Source: Shimia sp. R10_1
GTDB lineage: Bacteria > Pseudomonadota > Alphaproteobacteria > Rhodobacterales > Rhodobacteraceae
Length of the DNA stretch: 64,000 bases
Direction of reading: 5' to 3'
Assembly (NCBI RefSeq): GCF_017744095.1
Contig: NZ_JAGHQX010000002.1
Coordinates: 310,001-374,000 of the forward strand
Shown piece by piece: positions 37,059 to 47,101 of the stretch (the stretch's first letter is position 1; the number at the start of each line of letters is the position of its first letter). A model generated the notes under the pieces. It made no database searches. It had not been told where the DNA came from and was given only the letters and a program-made list of their open reading frames with translations. The position numbers were made by a program, and so were the translations under genes.

Positions 37059-39239
37059 ATGTCGCTGGCGCAAAAACTTGCTGACGAACGGCGTGCCCGT
37101 TTGGCGGCAGAACGCTTGTTAGAGTTGAAAAAGCGTGAGCTTTATGCAGCCAACCGCAAGTTGGGCAAACATGCTGCGCAACTCTCAAACGAAATTGTGG
37201 AAGCCCGTGCGACAGTTGAAACTGTTACCAAAGAAAACAACAAGTTTCGCTCTGATCTGGAAACAGCTCAGGAACGCGCAGACAAGGCAGAAAGACGTCT
37301 TTGGCATTCCCTTTCCACAATCCGAGATGGCTTTGCCTTCTTTGACGACAGCGGCAAAATGATCGCCGCCAATCCCAGCTATCTGGCAATCTTTGAGGGT
37401 GCCGACCACATAAAACCGGGCGTGTCTTATCAAGAGATCATGGAATTTGCGGCACATGAAGGGCTGTTTATTCTCGAAGACACCTCTCCGGAAGACTGGT
37501 GCACGATGATGGAGCAGCGCTGGCACGCAGAAGAGCCAGAACCTGTGATCGTTCAGCTTTGGAATGAAGAGTTTCTGAAGCTCATCGATCAACGCGATCT
37601 CGGGAATGACCGGGCCAGCTTGGCCATGAACATCACAGAGTCGGTTCGCAACGAAGCGGAGTTGCAGCGTGCGCAGCATGAGGCCGAAGCGGCGAGCCAG
37701 GCCAAATCTGCGTTTTTGGCCAACATGAGCCATGAACTACGGACACCAATGAACGGTGTTGTCGGGATGGCCAGCCTGTTGATGGACACAACGCTGACTG
37801 AAGAACAGCGTTTGTTTGCATCAACCATCAAGAACTCGGGCGAGGCACTGCTGAACATCATCAACGATGTCTTGGACTATTCAAAACTGGGCACCGAAAA
37901 TGTCGGGCTGCGCAATGAGACCTTCGATCTGGAGCGTTGCATCCATGAGGTGATGACGCTGCATCAGGTGTCTGCCCGCGAACGTGGGCTCGAATTGCTG
38001 GTCGACTACGACCTGTTCCTGCCAACTCAATTTGTTGGCGACATTGGACGCTTCCGTCAAATTCTCACGCATCTTGTTGGAAACGGGGTGAAATTTACAC
38101 ACACCGGTCATGTCTTGGTGCGGGTTGTTGGCGTTATCACAAACGATGGGTCTAACGCTGTGTTGCATATCACAGTTGAGGATACAGGCATTGGCATTGC
38201 CGACGAACAGCTGGAACACATTTTCGGAGAGTTCAATCAGGTCGATACAAGCCAAAACCGTGAATTCGAAGGCACTGGGCTTGGTCTTGCACTGACAAAA
38301 CAGTTGGTCAACCTGATGTCCGGCGAAATTTGGGTCGAATCCGCATTGGGCATGGGTACGTCTTTTGGGTTCCGACTGACGCTACCGATCGAAGAAGACT
38401 GCGATCATCTTCCAATCCCACTGCCTGACAACATTCAGCATGTGCTCGTTGCCTCTGATACCGAAGTGAACAGCGATCTGCTCAGAAAGCAGCTTGAGCA
38501 AATGGGCGCAACGGTAACGATTTGCACAGATCAGTCGCAGGCAATGTTGCTTGCACCTCATGTGGATCTGATTTTGGCAGATCATGCGGCCGGCGACATT
38601 GATGCACGGCAGTTGAACCGTGACATGCTTGAGCAGAATTTGGCGACGCCCATTGTTGCGTTGACCTCTGATCCCAACAGTTTCGCGGATGTTGATGACC
38701 TCGGGCTTATCAAAAGCCTGCTGCCCAAACCCGGTTCCCGCGCGGAGCTGAATCTCGGCATTGCAAAGGCGGCTTTGGCCAGCCCCAACAACAGCACTCC
38801 AGGCAATTCAAGCGCCCGGCGACGCATGCGCATTCTGTCAGCAGAGGACAACAAAACCAACCGCTTGGTGTTGGAGAAATTGCTCAAACCACTCGACATC
38901 GAATTGATGTTTGCGCATGACGGTGTCGAGGCGGTGGAGCGGTACGTTTCTTACTCTCCGGACCTTATCTTTATGGACATTTCCATGCCACGTATGGATG
39001 GCACCGAGGCCACAAAGAAGATCCGGGCGCTGGAGGCAAACAACAACCGACGGACCCCGATTGTTGCGCTCACAGCCTTGGCCAATGAAGGCGACGAAGA
39101 GCATGTGCTCAGCAACGGGTTGGATCGCTACCTGACAAAACCCCTGCGCAAGTCTGAGATTTTCAAAGTGATCTCAGAAATGCACCCAGAAGAAACGATT
39201 GATCCGTTCAAAGACAATTCAGAGGCAATCGCCAGCTGA
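37059..39239 (+). CDS. orphan hybrid sensor histidine kinase with two receiver-like domains
   Basis: The 726-residue cytoplasmic protein has an N-terminal coiled coil (residues 1-90), a PAS domain (about 85-200, STIRDGFAFFDDSG), a HisKA domain with the phospho-His near residue 225 in NMSHELRTPMNG, and an ATPase domain (DTGIGIADEQ, GTGLGLAL). A degenerate receiver-like region covers about 465-575 and a full receiver follows (LSAEDNKTNR, phospho-Asp near 640 in LIFMDISMPRMDG, Lys in YLTKPL). No membrane helix is predicted, and no response-regulator or phosphotransfer gene is adjacent. Signal and output are unknown. Confidence 0.93.
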   Translation: MSLAQKLADERRARLAAERLLELKKRELYAANRKLGKHAAQLSNEIVEARATVETVTKENNKFRSDLETAQERADKAERRLWHSLSTIRDGFAFFDDSGKMIAANPSYLAIFEGADHIKPGVSYQEIMEFAAHEGLFILEDTSPEDWCTMMEQRWHAEEPEPVIVQLWNEEFLKLIDQRDLGNDRASLAMNITESVRNEAELQRAQHEAEAASQAKSAFLANMSHELRTPMNGVVGMASLLMDTTLTEEQRLFASTIKNSGEALLNIINDVLDYSKLGTENVGLRNETFDLERCIHEVMTLHQVSARERGLELLVDYDLFLPTQFVGDIGRFRQILTHLVGNGVKFTHTGHVLVRVVGVITNDGSNAVLHITVEDTGIGIADEQLEHIFGEFNQVDTSQNREFEGTGLGLALTKQLVNLMSGEIWVESALGMGTSFGFRLTLPIEEDCDHLPIPLPDNIQHVLVASDTEVNSDLLRKQLEQMGATVTICTDQSQAMLLAPHVDLILADHAAGDIDARQLNRDMLEQNLATPIVALTSDPNSFADVDDLGLIKSLLPKPGSRAELNLGIAKAALASPNNSTPGNSSARRRMRILSAEDNKTNRLVLEKLLKPLDIELMFAHDGVEAVERYVSYSPDLIFMDISMPRMDGTEATKKIRALEANNNRRTPIVALTALANEGDEEHVLSNGLDRYLTKPLRKSEIFKVISEMHPEETIDPFKDNSEAIAS

Positions 39240-39245
39240 CGCCCT

Positions 39246-40022
39246 TCACTTGGCTTCCGGGTAGTCCCTGAGAAACACCCAACGGTCCCCTTCTGACATG
39301 TCGTTCTGAAAACGATAACCGCCGTAGTCAAAGCTCTTAAGCCCTTCGGGATCCTGAATGCGATTGTGGATCATAAAGCGCGCCATTGAACCACGTGCTT
39401 TCTTGGCAAAGAAAGACACGATTTTGGCTTTGCCATCTCGCTCTTCCATAAAGACCGGGGTGATCACGCGCATTTTCAACGCCTTAAGGTCCACCGCTCC
39501 AAAGTATTCTTGGCTGGCACAGTTGACGAGCGTGTCAGTATTCAAAGCTTCAGCCTGTGCATGCAGGGCCTTTGCCGGAGCAGTCCGCCAATACTCGTAA
39601 AGCGATGCTCCGCGGCGGGTCTTCAGACGGCTGCCCATCTCCAGCCGATATGGCTGAATCGCATCCAGCGGCCGCAGCACACCATATAAGCCTGACAAAA
39701 TGCGCAGATGTTCCTGAGCCCAGGTCATTTCCTCTGGTTCAAGACTGGCCGCATCCAATCCCACATAGGTGTCACCAGCAAAAGCATGAACCGCAGGGCG
39801 CGTCATGTCTGCATCGGGCTCTGCCTCAAACGCTTTAAATCGGTCGCGATTCAGACGCGCCAGATCTTCGCTCAAGTCCATCAGCTTGCGCAGCTCACCC
39901 AAAGTCAGGTTCCGCGCTGTTCTCGCAAGGCGTACAGCGTCTTCCTGAAAGTCTGGCGCGGTCATAGGGCCGTCAACAGCGTCCCAATTCAGGCGTTTGG
40001 CCGGAGAAATCACAACAAGCAT
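39246..40022 (-). CDS. yaaA: peroxide stress protein YaaA
   Basis: The 258-residue protein matches the YaaA/DUF328 family, which limits iron-driven damage during hydrogen peroxide stress and binds DNA. Family marks are the start MLVVISPAKRLNW, LSGLYGVLRPLDAIQPYRLEMG, NCASQEYFGAVD and FFAKKARGSMARFMI. Length is normal. It is 29 bp downstream of recQ on the same strand, so the pair may be one unit. Its stop is six bases from the stop of the convergent histidine kinase gene. Confidence 0.95.
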   Translation of the reverse strand: MLVVISPAKRLNWDAVDGPMTAPDFQEDAVRLARTARNLTLGELRKLMDLSEDLARLNRDRFKAFEAEPDADMTRPAVHAFAGDTYVGLDAASLEPEEMTWAQEHLRILSGLYGVLRPLDAIQPYRLEMGSRLKTRRGASLYEYWRTAPAKALHAQAEALNTDTLVNCASQEYFGAVDLKALKMRVITPVFMEERDGKAKIVSFFAKKARGSMARFMIHNRIQDPEGLKSFDYGGYRFQNDMSEGDRWVFLRDYPEAK

Positions 40023-40051
40023 TCGGCAGCTCCATCTGGTTTAGAACTCTT

Positions 40052-42091
40052 CTAATCCGCTCTATGCAGAACGTCCAGAAAAGCTGCACCAAATCGATCT
40101 GCTCGCCGATCCCCCAGCAATCGCTCCATGTCCTGAGAGGTGCGCGGCTTTTGGCTCGCGATTTTCGCCAAGAGTGACGCTGAACAGCTCATTGGTTTGT
40201 CAATTCCGGTAGGGCCCCGCATCAGTTGCGACTGCGCCTCCAACAATTGGTCATAGAGGTCAGCATCCTGCCGTCCCGCAATTTTACGGCGACTGGGGTG
40301 CAATTGCTCTGCCTCGCCGTTGATCACCTCCAAGAACGCATCACCATAATTGGCAAGTTTCTTGGCTCCGACCCCACTCACCCTTGCCATCTCATCAAGA
40401 TCTGCAGGCCGTGTTTCTGCCATTTCAGCCAATGTGCGGTCAGGGAAAATAACATATGCAGGCACTTTGGCTGCTTCTGCTAAGGCGCGTCTTTTGGCTT
40501 TGAGGGCAGACATCAACGGGGTGTTTTCTTCGCTCACAAGTGTCTTTGCGGCGGGGCGACGCGAGGTGACACGAATGGTATCGCGACGCAGCTCAACGCG
40601 TTCTTCATCACGCAATACCGGACGCGCGCGCTCTGTCATCGTCAGGGCGCCATGGCGTTCGGGATTTGGACGCACCAGATCGTGCCCCATCATCTGCCGG
40701 AACACCGCTTGCCACTGGCGCTTGTCAAATTCGCCACCTACGCCGAAGGTGGGCAGCGCATCGTGACCACGTTCGCGCACTTTGTCAGTTTCGTTGCCGA
40801 GCAAGATGTCGATCAAGTGGCCGGTGCCAAACCACTCGCCTGTCCTCAAGATCGCCGAAAGCGCTTTGCGCACAGCTTCGGTGCCGTCAAAAACTTCGGG
40901 CGGCGTATCGCAGAGGTCACATTTGCCGCAGGTGACCTCATCTTCGCCGAAGTACTTTAGCAACTGTTCCCGGCGGCACTTCAGCGCTTCGGCCAGCCCC
41001 AACAACGCGTTGAGCCGCGCATGATCTGCGGCGCGGCGCTCCGGCGGGGCGAGTCCCTCATCAATCTGGGAACGGCGCAGACGAATGTCATCGGGGCCAA
41101 ACAACGTAAAGGTCTCTGCTGGTGCACCATCGCGCCCTGCCCGGCCAATTTCCTGATAATAGGCTTCAATAGATTTTGGCAGATCCGCATGAGCCACCCA
41201 ACGGATATCGGGCTTATCTACCCCCATGCCAAAGGCCACAGTCGCCACAACGATCAACCCATCTTCACGCTGAAACGTCGCCTCTGTTTCACGCCGTTCC
41301 TGCGGGTCCATGCCTCCGTGATAAAACAGAGCCTGATGACCGTCTTCGCGCAGCGCTTTGGCAAGGCTTTCGGTTTTCGCGCGGGTCCCGCAATAGACAA
41401 TGCCGGACTGCCCTTTGCGGGCTGCCGCGAACTGCAGGATCTGGCGGCGTGGGTTGTCTTTCGCAGCGAACGCGAGGTGTAAATTGGGGCGGTCAAAACC
41501 GTGCAGGAACACCTGCGGCGTGCGCCCGTCAAACAGGCGTTCAACAATTTCGTCGCGCGTTTCCGCATCTGCGGTGGCGGTGAATGCGGCAATTGGAACA
41601 CTCAGCGCGCGCTGCAATTCTCCGATGCGTAGATAATCTGGGCGAAAGTCATGCCCCCATTGGCTGACACAATGAGCCTCATCCACGGCAATCAGGCTCA
41701 CGCCAATCTTGCGCAACATGCCCAACGCGGCACCGGAGGCCAATCTCTCAGGCGCGATATAAAGAAGTTTGAGCCGCCCGGCTTCAATTGCATCCCAAAC
41801 TTGGGCTGTCTCCTCATCAGTATTGCCCGACGTCAACGCGCCGGCCTCAACACCGCTTTCCCGCAGCGCGCGCACTTGATCCCGCATCAGAGCAATCAGC
41901 GGGGATATCACAACCGTGACACCATCCCGCAGCAAGGCCGGGAGTTGAAAACAGAGAGATTTACCGCCACCCGTGGGCATGATGGCCAGGACATTCTCGC
42001 CCGTAGCCACCGCATTGACGATCTCTTCCTGCCCAGGGCGGAAGGCGTCAAAGCCAAAAACATCACTGAGAACGGTGCTGGCGGCCCGCAT
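40052..42091 (-). CDS. recQ: ATP-dependent DNA helicase RecQ
   Basis: The 679-residue helicase unwinds DNA in recombination and fork repair. Walker A is MPTGGGKS (residues 38-45), DEAH lies in AVDEAHCVSQWGHDFRPDY, motif VI is GRAGRDG, the zinc site uses the Cys residues of CGKCDLCDTPPE, and an HRDC domain lies near residues 515-595 (LAEAAKVPAYVIFPDRTLAEM). The extra tail after the HRDC (about 80 residues) is common in alphaproteobacteria. The ATG gives MRAASTVLSDVFGF. Confidence 0.97.
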   Translation of the reverse strand: MRAASTVLSDVFGFDAFRPGQEEIVNAVATGENVLAIMPTGGGKSLCFQLPALLRDGVTVVISPLIALMRDQVRALRESGVEAGALTSGNTDEETAQVWDAIEAGRLKLLYIAPERLASGAALGMLRKIGVSLIAVDEAHCVSQWGHDFRPDYLRIGELQRALSVPIAAFTATADAETRDEIVERLFDGRTPQVFLHGFDRPNLHLAFAAKDNPRRQILQFAAARKGQSGIVYCGTRAKTESLAKALREDGHQALFYHGGMDPQERRETEATFQREDGLIVVATVAFGMGVDKPDIRWVAHADLPKSIEAYYQEIGRAGRDGAPAETFTLFGPDDIRLRRSQIDEGLAPPERRAADHARLNALLGLAEALKCRREQLLKYFGEDEVTCGKCDLCDTPPEVFDGTEAVRKALSAILRTGEWFGTGHLIDILLGNETDKVRERGHDALPTFGVGGEFDKRQWQAVFRQMMGHDLVRPNPERHGALTMTERARPVLRDEERVELRRDTIRVTSRRPAAKTLVSEENTPLMSALKAKRRALAEAAKVPAYVIFPDRTLAEMAETRPADLDEMARVSGVGAKKLANYGDAFLEVINGEAEQLHPSRRKIAGRQDADLYDQLLEAQSQLMRGPTGIDKPMSCSASLLAKIASQKPRTSQDMERLLGDRRADRFGAAFLDVLHRAD

Positions 42092-42171
42092 TGTTCACCT
42101 TATTTATCTGGGCAATCTGCTCTGGGCAGTTGTCCCATAGTGTCCAAGCGGGCTCAAGCCCGAACAACGAT

Positions 42172-42453
42172 TTAGAACAGGATCGCAGGCAGGATGTAGT
42201 CACGCAAAGAAATGATGATCACAAAGACCACCAAAGGCGCCAGATCCAGAGGCCGCGTGTCCGGCAAGATCCGGCGGACAGGTTCATAGATTGGCTCCAG
42301 CAAACGGTTCAGACCGGTCCAGATTTGCGCCACAATCGGCTGACGCAAGTTGAGCACCTGAAAATTGATCAACCAGCTCATGATGATATGCGCCAGCATA
42401 AAGAAGAAGGCGATGTCCAAGATCAGCTTCAGCGGACCGTAAATTGCCATCAT
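42172..42453 (-). CDS. YggT family membrane protein
   Basis: The 93-residue protein has two hydrophobic segments (LILDIAFFFMLAHIIMSWL and DLAPLVVFVIIISLRDYIL) with the loop LEPIYEPVRRILPDTRPLDL, which is the YggT signature. Members sit in the inner membrane and have been tied to osmotic tolerance and to cell-division or shape genes. AGGAG lies five bases before the first of two ATGs (42453); the longer frame upstream has no such site. Divergent from the thioesterase gene. Confidence 0.92.
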   Translation of the reverse strand: MMAIYGPLKLILDIAFFFMLAHIIMSWLINFQVLNLRQPIVAQIWTGLNRLLEPIYEPVRRILPDTRPLDLAPLVVFVIIISLRDYILPAILF

Positions 42454-42578
42454 GAGAGGCTCCTTTGCTTTGATTGGCTCACAGTTAAGCGCGACGGGCA
42501 AAAAGCACAAGACTGACGCGAGGAAGTCGGTTGACGAAGCGTTTAAAGCGCCGTTCAAGAGCGCCAAAGGAGAGACCG

Positions 42579-43115
42579 ATGTATCCAATCATGCGCATGG
42601 TCAAAGAGCTGATCAAATACCGCAACGCTGCGCCTCTGCCGCTGACTGGCACCCATGTGTCCTCTCACCGTTGCTGGCCCTCAGATATTGATCTCTGGAT
42701 GGAACTCAACAATGGCCGCACCCTGACACTGTTTGATCTGGGGCGGATCCCTTTGGCCAGCCGCATCGGGCTCGTGCCAGTGCTCCGCCAAAACAAATGG
42801 AGCCTCACCATGGCAGGTGCGTCTGTGCGCTACCGCCGCCGCATTCGCACATTTGAGAAAATCGAGATGCGCAGCCGCACCGCTTTCTGGGATGAGCGCT
42901 TTGTCTACATCGAACAATCGATGTGGAAACAAAATGGAGAGTGCGCAAACCACGCGCTATATCGTGCGGCCGTGACAGATCGAAATGGCATCGTATCACC
43001 GGCGCGCGTGATGGAAGCGCTTGGCAGCGCAGAAACCCCGCCTCCTGCGCCAGAATGGATCCTCGCCTGGATTGAGGCGGAGACCACCAGACCATGGCCC
43101 CCAATGCAGGAATAG
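42579..43115 (+). CDS. acyl-CoA thioesterase family protein (hot-dog fold)
   Basis: The 178-residue protein has a single hot-dog domain of the 4HBT/THEM6-like type. Features are SHRCWPSDIDLWMELNNGRT, where Asp and Asn positions match the active-site region of this class, and the central helix LFDLGRIPLASRIGL. It most likely hydrolyses an acyl-CoA thioester. AAAGGAGAG precedes the ATG at 42579. It stands alone before the MFS gene. Confidence 0.8.
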   Translation: MYPIMRMVKELIKYRNAAPLPLTGTHVSSHRCWPSDIDLWMELNNGRTLTLFDLGRIPLASRIGLVPVLRQNKWSLTMAGASVRYRRRIRTFEKIEMRSRTAFWDERFVYIEQSMWKQNGECANHALYRAAVTDRNGIVSPARVMEALGSAETPPPAPEWILAWIEAETTRPWPPMQE

Positions 43116-43171
43116 CTTGCTCTGGTTGAGTATCCCTGTCTAATTGACGTCAAAATCCGAAGGGGATGCGG

Positions 43172-44533
43172 ATGGAAAAAACAACGACGCGCAAGCGCAT
43201 CTGGGGTTGGTTCTTTTTTGATTGGGCGAGCCAGCCATATAACACGCTCCTGATCACTTTTATTTTTGCGCCCTATGTCAAAGACTTGATCGGCGATGGC
43301 GCGAAAGCACAGGCGGCATGGGGTTTTGGCATTGCCGCCGCAGGTGTGATCATTGCCGTTCTGGCCCCTGTTTTGGGTGCCATGTCAGACACCTCCGGCA
43401 ATCGCTTGCGCTGGATCTGGCTGTTCTCGGTGATGTATGTGGTTGGGTCTTTTGGGCTATGGTGGGCGGCGCCAGACAATTTCAACCTGACATGGACATT
43501 AACGCTCTTTGCGATCGGCATGATCGGCATGGAGTTCGCCACAATTTTTACCAACTCGATGTTGCCGGATCTTGGCAGCAAGGAAGAAATCGGACGGATT
43601 TCAGGAAATGGTTGGGCCTTTGGCTATGTGGGTGGTCTGATCGCGCTTGTGATCATGCTCACCTTGTTTGCCGAAGACGCAAAGAGTGGCAAAACGCTGA
43701 TTGGTCTGGACCCGATGTTTGGTCTGGATGCAGAGCAACGTGAAGGCACCCGCTTTGTCGGTCCTCTTACGGCAATTTGGTACGCCGTCTTTATGATACC
43801 CTTTGTGCTTTGGGTTCGCGATCCGCGGCCGACCAAACCAAGAAAAGGCGCCGTTGGCAAAGCACTTACCAATGTTTGGGGAACGGTCCGCAACCTGCCC
43901 AAAACGCCGTCTCTCTTTGCCTATCTTGGCAGCTCGATGTTTTATCGCGACGCCCTCAATGGCATGTATACTTTCGGGGGCATCTATGCGGCGGGCGTGC
44001 TGAACTGGTCGGTTGTGGATGTTGGCATCTTCGGCATTCTGGCAATCATTTCCGGCGCTATTTTTGCGTGGCTTGGCGGGAAGGCTGACACGCAATTTGG
44101 CCCAAAGCCGGTGATCAAAACCTGTATCCTGATGCTCTGTGGAGTCGCAATCGCGACCATCTTTGTGTCGAGAGAGAGCGTTTTGGGCATCGCTGTGGAG
44201 CCTCAGTCCAAACTGCCAGACTATGCCTTCTATGTGCTGGGCATCGTGATTGGCGCGGCGGGCGGTGTGATTCAGTCCGCAAGCCGCACAATGATGGTGC
44301 GCCAAGCCATTCCGGAACGCACTGCAGAATCTTTTGGTCTCTATGCCCTGGCGGGCAAAGCCACGTCTTTCATCGCCCCATTTTTGATCGGTATCATGAC
44401 CACGGTATCAGGCAGCCAACAGATTGGCGTTACGCCGCTCATCGCTCTTTTCTTGTTAGGCCTGATCCTGCTACGCTGGGTTGACCCAGAAGGAGATCAT
44501 GCAAAATGGGGCCACGCCTCCTCATCCTCCTAA
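43172..44533 (+). CDS. MFS transporter, UMF1 type
   Basis: The 453-residue carrier has about twelve membrane helices. The N-terminus with FFFDWASQPYNTLLITFIFAPY is diagnostic for the UMF1 (Atg22-like) branch of the major facilitator superfamily; fungal Atg22 exports amino acids from the vacuole, and bacterial substrates are unknown. Two ATGs lie six bases apart; the second (43172) has AAGGGG at proper spacing, whereas the first abuts it. Its end overlaps mepA by 28 bp. Confidence 0.9.
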   Translation: MEKTTTRKRIWGWFFFDWASQPYNTLLITFIFAPYVKDLIGDGAKAQAAWGFGIAAAGVIIAVLAPVLGAMSDTSGNRLRWIWLFSVMYVVGSFGLWWAAPDNFNLTWTLTLFAIGMIGMEFATIFTNSMLPDLGSKEEIGRISGNGWAFGYVGGLIALVIMLTLFAEDAKSGKTLIGLDPMFGLDAEQREGTRFVGPLTAIWYAVFMIPFVLWVRDPRPTKPRKGAVGKALTNVWGTVRNLPKTPSLFAYLGSSMFYRDALNGMYTFGGIYAAGVLNWSVVDVGIFGILAIISGAIFAWLGGKADTQFGPKPVIKTCILMLCGVAIATIFVSRESVLGIAVEPQSKLPDYAFYVLGIVIGAAGGVIQSASRTMMVRQAIPERTAESFGLYALAGKATSFIAPFLIGIMTTVSGSQQIGVTPLIALFLLGLILLRWVDPEGDHAKWGHASSSS

Positions 44534-45435
44534 CACTGTTTGGCCTGATAGCCTGTCAGAGCGATACGGATACAAAGCCCACGCTTGCGGTTTCGACGCA
44601 GCAAGAAGTGCCCGCGACAATGCAAGGGATTGCCGCCAAACAACTGTTTGGCGCAAAGCCTGATGGTTCAAATCAGAGCAGTGCACCCTTTGGCAGCTAT
44701 GCAAAAGGGTGCCTTGCAGGCGGTGCTGAACTTTCTGAAACGGGCCCAACCTGGCAAGCAATGCGGCTTTCACGAAACCGCAACTGGGGCCATCCTGAAA
44801 CCATCTCCTACATTCAGGAACTCTCCGCCAAAGCTGCCCAACAGCCGGGGTGGAACGGCCTCTATATTGGAGACATCAGCCAGCCCCGCGGCGGGCCGAT
44901 GTTGTCAGGTCACCGCAGCCACCAGCTTGGTCTTGACGTGGATATCTGGATGCGGCCGGCGGATCGGCTCAATCTAAGTGCCAGTGAACGCGAAAGTATT
45001 TCCTCAACATCCATGCGGCGCAGCAATGGGGCTTATGTCAACAGCAGCTGGACGCGACAGCACCACGAGATCCTGAAGGCTGCTGCGAAGGACCCTCGCG
45101 TGGCCCGGATTTTTGTGTTTCCCGGCGCAAAGGTGCAAATGTGCGAGGACGAAAAAGGCGATCGCGCTTGGCTCAGGAAGATCAGACCGTGGTGGGGGCA
45201 TCACTATCACTTCCATGTGCGCCTGAATTGCCCAGCGGGGACACAAGGATGCATCAATCAAGATCCCCCGCCAGCAGGTGACGGCTGCGATGATGCCCGA
45301 AAATGGGTGCAGGACATTCTCTTCCCACCACCGCCGCCACCGCCAGATCCCAATGCGCCCAAGCCGAAACCACGCCGTGACCTTCAAATGACAGATCTGC
45401 CTCGCCAATGTATCGCCGTCTTGCAATCTCAATAG
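44506..45435 (+). CDS. mepA: penicillin-insensitive murein endopeptidase, lipoprotein form
   Basis: The 309-residue enzyme cuts the D-Ala-meso-DAP cross-link in peptidoglycan. A lipoprotein signal (LLILLTLFGLIAC) comes first. Zinc ligands of the LAS family are visible in SGHRSHQLGLDVDIW (His and Asp) and WWGHHYHFHVRL (His). A Pro-rich stretch with seven prolines after ILF lies near residue 275. Its start overlaps the end of the MFS gene, and its end overlaps the phytase-like gene by 28 bp, so the three are likely co-transcribed. Confidence 0.94.
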   Translation: MGPRLLILLTLFGLIACQSDTDTKPTLAVSTQQEVPATMQGIAAKQLFGAKPDGSNQSSAPFGSYAKGCLAGGAELSETGPTWQAMRLSRNRNWGHPETISYIQELSAKAAQQPGWNGLYIGDISQPRGGPMLSGHRSHQLGLDVDIWMRPADRLNLSASERESISSTSMRRSNGAYVNSSWTRQHHEILKAAAKDPRVARIFVFPGAKVQMCEDEKGDRAWLRKIRPWWGHHYHFHVRLNCPAGTQGCINQDPPPAGDGCDDARKWVQDILFPPPPPPPDPNAPKPKPRRDLQMTDLPRQCIAVLQSQ

Positions 45436-46313
45436 TTGCCTGCCTCACGCTTTCTGCTGGATTTGCACTTTGGGCGGAAGCGGGCAACCCAAAGACTGGT
45501 GAGGCGGACCACCTGTCGACCTATCGCTGGCAAATTCATGAGGGCTGGTTCGGCGGGTTTTCCGGCCTTGAAGTGTCTGACGATGGGACGCGGCTGGTGA
45601 CCATTTCTGACAGAGGCCACATTGTAACTGCCGATATTTCACGTGCGCGTGGCGACATTGTTGGTTTGGTCAATGTCACGCAATTCAAACTTCTGAATCC
45701 AGAGGGGGCCTTTCCCGCGCAACCGACTCGTCGCGATAGCGAAGGGTTGGCGCAGCTTCCGAGCGGGCAATTGGTCGTTTCCTATGAAGGAAACCATCGA
45801 CTGGAACGCAGGGCATCCCCAGATGCGCTGCCTGCCCCACTTCCTCGAGATGCGTGGTTTAAGACCATGGCAGCGAACTCAGGCTTTGAAGCGCTCGCTG
45901 TCAGCAGCGATGGGAGACTGTTTGCAATGCCAGAAGCCGCTGTCGAGGACACGAATCGCATTCAGGTCTACACGCTGCTGGGGTCTCACTGGCACCCTGC
46001 CTTTACTTTGAACCGGGATACAAAGTTTCAACCCGTGGGTGCCGATTTTGGACCGGATGGCAGATTCTATGTTCTCGAACGTGGCTTCAACGGGATCGGT
46101 TTCCGCACGCGTGCCCGCAGTTTCCGTATCGATGGCACCGAGGCAAACGATGAAAAACTCCTGTTTCGCAATGGCATAGGTGGCCATGACAATCTCGAAG
46201 GCATTTCGGTCTGGCGCGACAGTGAGGGGCGCATTCGTCTTACCATGATCTCGGATGACAACTTCAGACTGATCCAGCGCACAGAAATTGTGGAATATGT
46301 CATTCCTCAATAA
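45408..46313 (+). CDS. esterase-like phytase-family exported protein
   Basis: The 301-residue protein has a signal peptide (SIVACLTLSAGFALWAEA) and a beta-propeller-like domain of the esterase-like/phytase family: GGFSGLEVSDDGTRLVTISD at the start, RRDSEGLAQL, NSGFEALAVSSDGRLFAM, GPDGRFYVLERGFN and a final DNLEGISVWRD. The repeated Glu-Ala/Gly-Leu and Asp motifs bind calcium in the family. The substrate may be a phosphate ester, but activity has not been inferred from exact residues. It overlaps mepA. Confidence 0.85.
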   Translation: MYRRLAISIVACLTLSAGFALWAEAGNPKTGEADHLSTYRWQIHEGWFGGFSGLEVSDDGTRLVTISDRGHIVTADISRARGDIVGLVNVTQFKLLNPEGAFPAQPTRRDSEGLAQLPSGQLVVSYEGNHRLERRASPDALPAPLPRDAWFKTMAANSGFEALAVSSDGRLFAMPEAAVEDTNRIQVYTLLGSHWHPAFTLNRDTKFQPVGADFGPDGRFYVLERGFNGIGFRTRARSFRIDGTEANDEKLLFRNGIGGHDNLEGISVWRDSEGRIRLTMISDDNFRLIQRTEIVEYVIPQ

Positions 46314-46409
46314 AACTTGATTTGCCCTCTTCTGACTTATACACGCCTGACGTCCCGCGATGCGCGTGGGGCCAAGTCGCCGCTACCTTGTCAAAACGGG
46401 CTAAAGCTT

Positions 46410-47045
46410 ATGAACAAGACCTATCTTCCTGGCATTCTTGCCATGGCTGCCATCGTGGTGGCCTCTAACATCCTTGTGCAGTTCCTTTATGGCCAATGGC
46501 TGACATGGGGTGCATTTACCTATCCTCTCGCTTTCCTCGTGACCGATGTGATGAACCGGGTGTACGGCGTTTCCGCTGCGCGCCGTGTGGTTCTGGTCGG
46601 CTTCATCGTTGGTGTGATCTGCTCCTTCATTGGTACAAAGATCATGCTGGAAGGCGACGGGTTCACCTATCCGGCTGTGACGCTGCGGATTGCGATTGGC
46701 TCTGGTTTGGCGTTCCTGACCGCGCAACTGCTTGATGTTGCTATCTTTGATCGCCTGCGCAACGGGGCTTGGTGGCGGGCGCCGCTGGCGTCCACGCTGA
46801 TCGGCTCTTCGCTGGATACCGCGATTTTCTTCACCATTGCCTTTAGTGGCGCACTCTCCTTCATCGAACCTGGCAACGACGTGAGCTGGGCCGGTGAAAT
46901 GCTGCCGCTTCTGGGCGCGGGTCCAGTGGCCCCTCTGTGGGTCAGTCTTGGATTTGCTGATTGGATGGTCAAACTATCGCTTGCTTTGCTCGCTCTTGTG
47001 CCATTCCGCATCATCGTGGGGTCTTTGACAGCACGCACCACATGA
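46410..47045 (+). CDS. yhhQ: queuosine precursor transporter (YhhQ/VUT family)
   Basis: The 211-residue protein has six hydrophobic helices. The motif LAFLVTDVMNRVYGVSAARRVVLVG (read here in parts: FLVTDVMNRVYG) is typical of the YhhQ family, which imports preQ0 or preQ1 for queuosine synthesis. The ATG at 46410 gives MNKTYLPGILAM; a longer frame reaching 46317 lacks a ribosome site. No preQ1 riboswitch fold was recognised in the 96-bp gap upstream. Confidence 0.92.
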   Translation: MNKTYLPGILAMAAIVVASNILVQFLYGQWLTWGAFTYPLAFLVTDVMNRVYGVSAARRVVLVGFIVGVICSFIGTKIMLEGDGFTYPAVTLRIAIGSGLAFLTAQLLDVAIFDRLRNGAWWRAPLASTLIGSSLDTAIFFTIAFSGALSFIEPGNDVSWAGEMLPLLGAGPVAPLWVSLGFADWMVKLSLALLALVPFRIIVGSLTARTT

Positions 47046-47101
47046 TTTTGTTTGACATATCTCCAACCTGTGGCAGGCTGAAGATACGCGAAACAATCTG
47101 A

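Noticed and set aside
46314..46409. preQ1 riboswitch upstream of yhhQ
   Set aside because: Expected for a queuosine-precursor carrier in some bacteria, but no compact H-type pseudoknot pattern with an A-rich tail could be seen.
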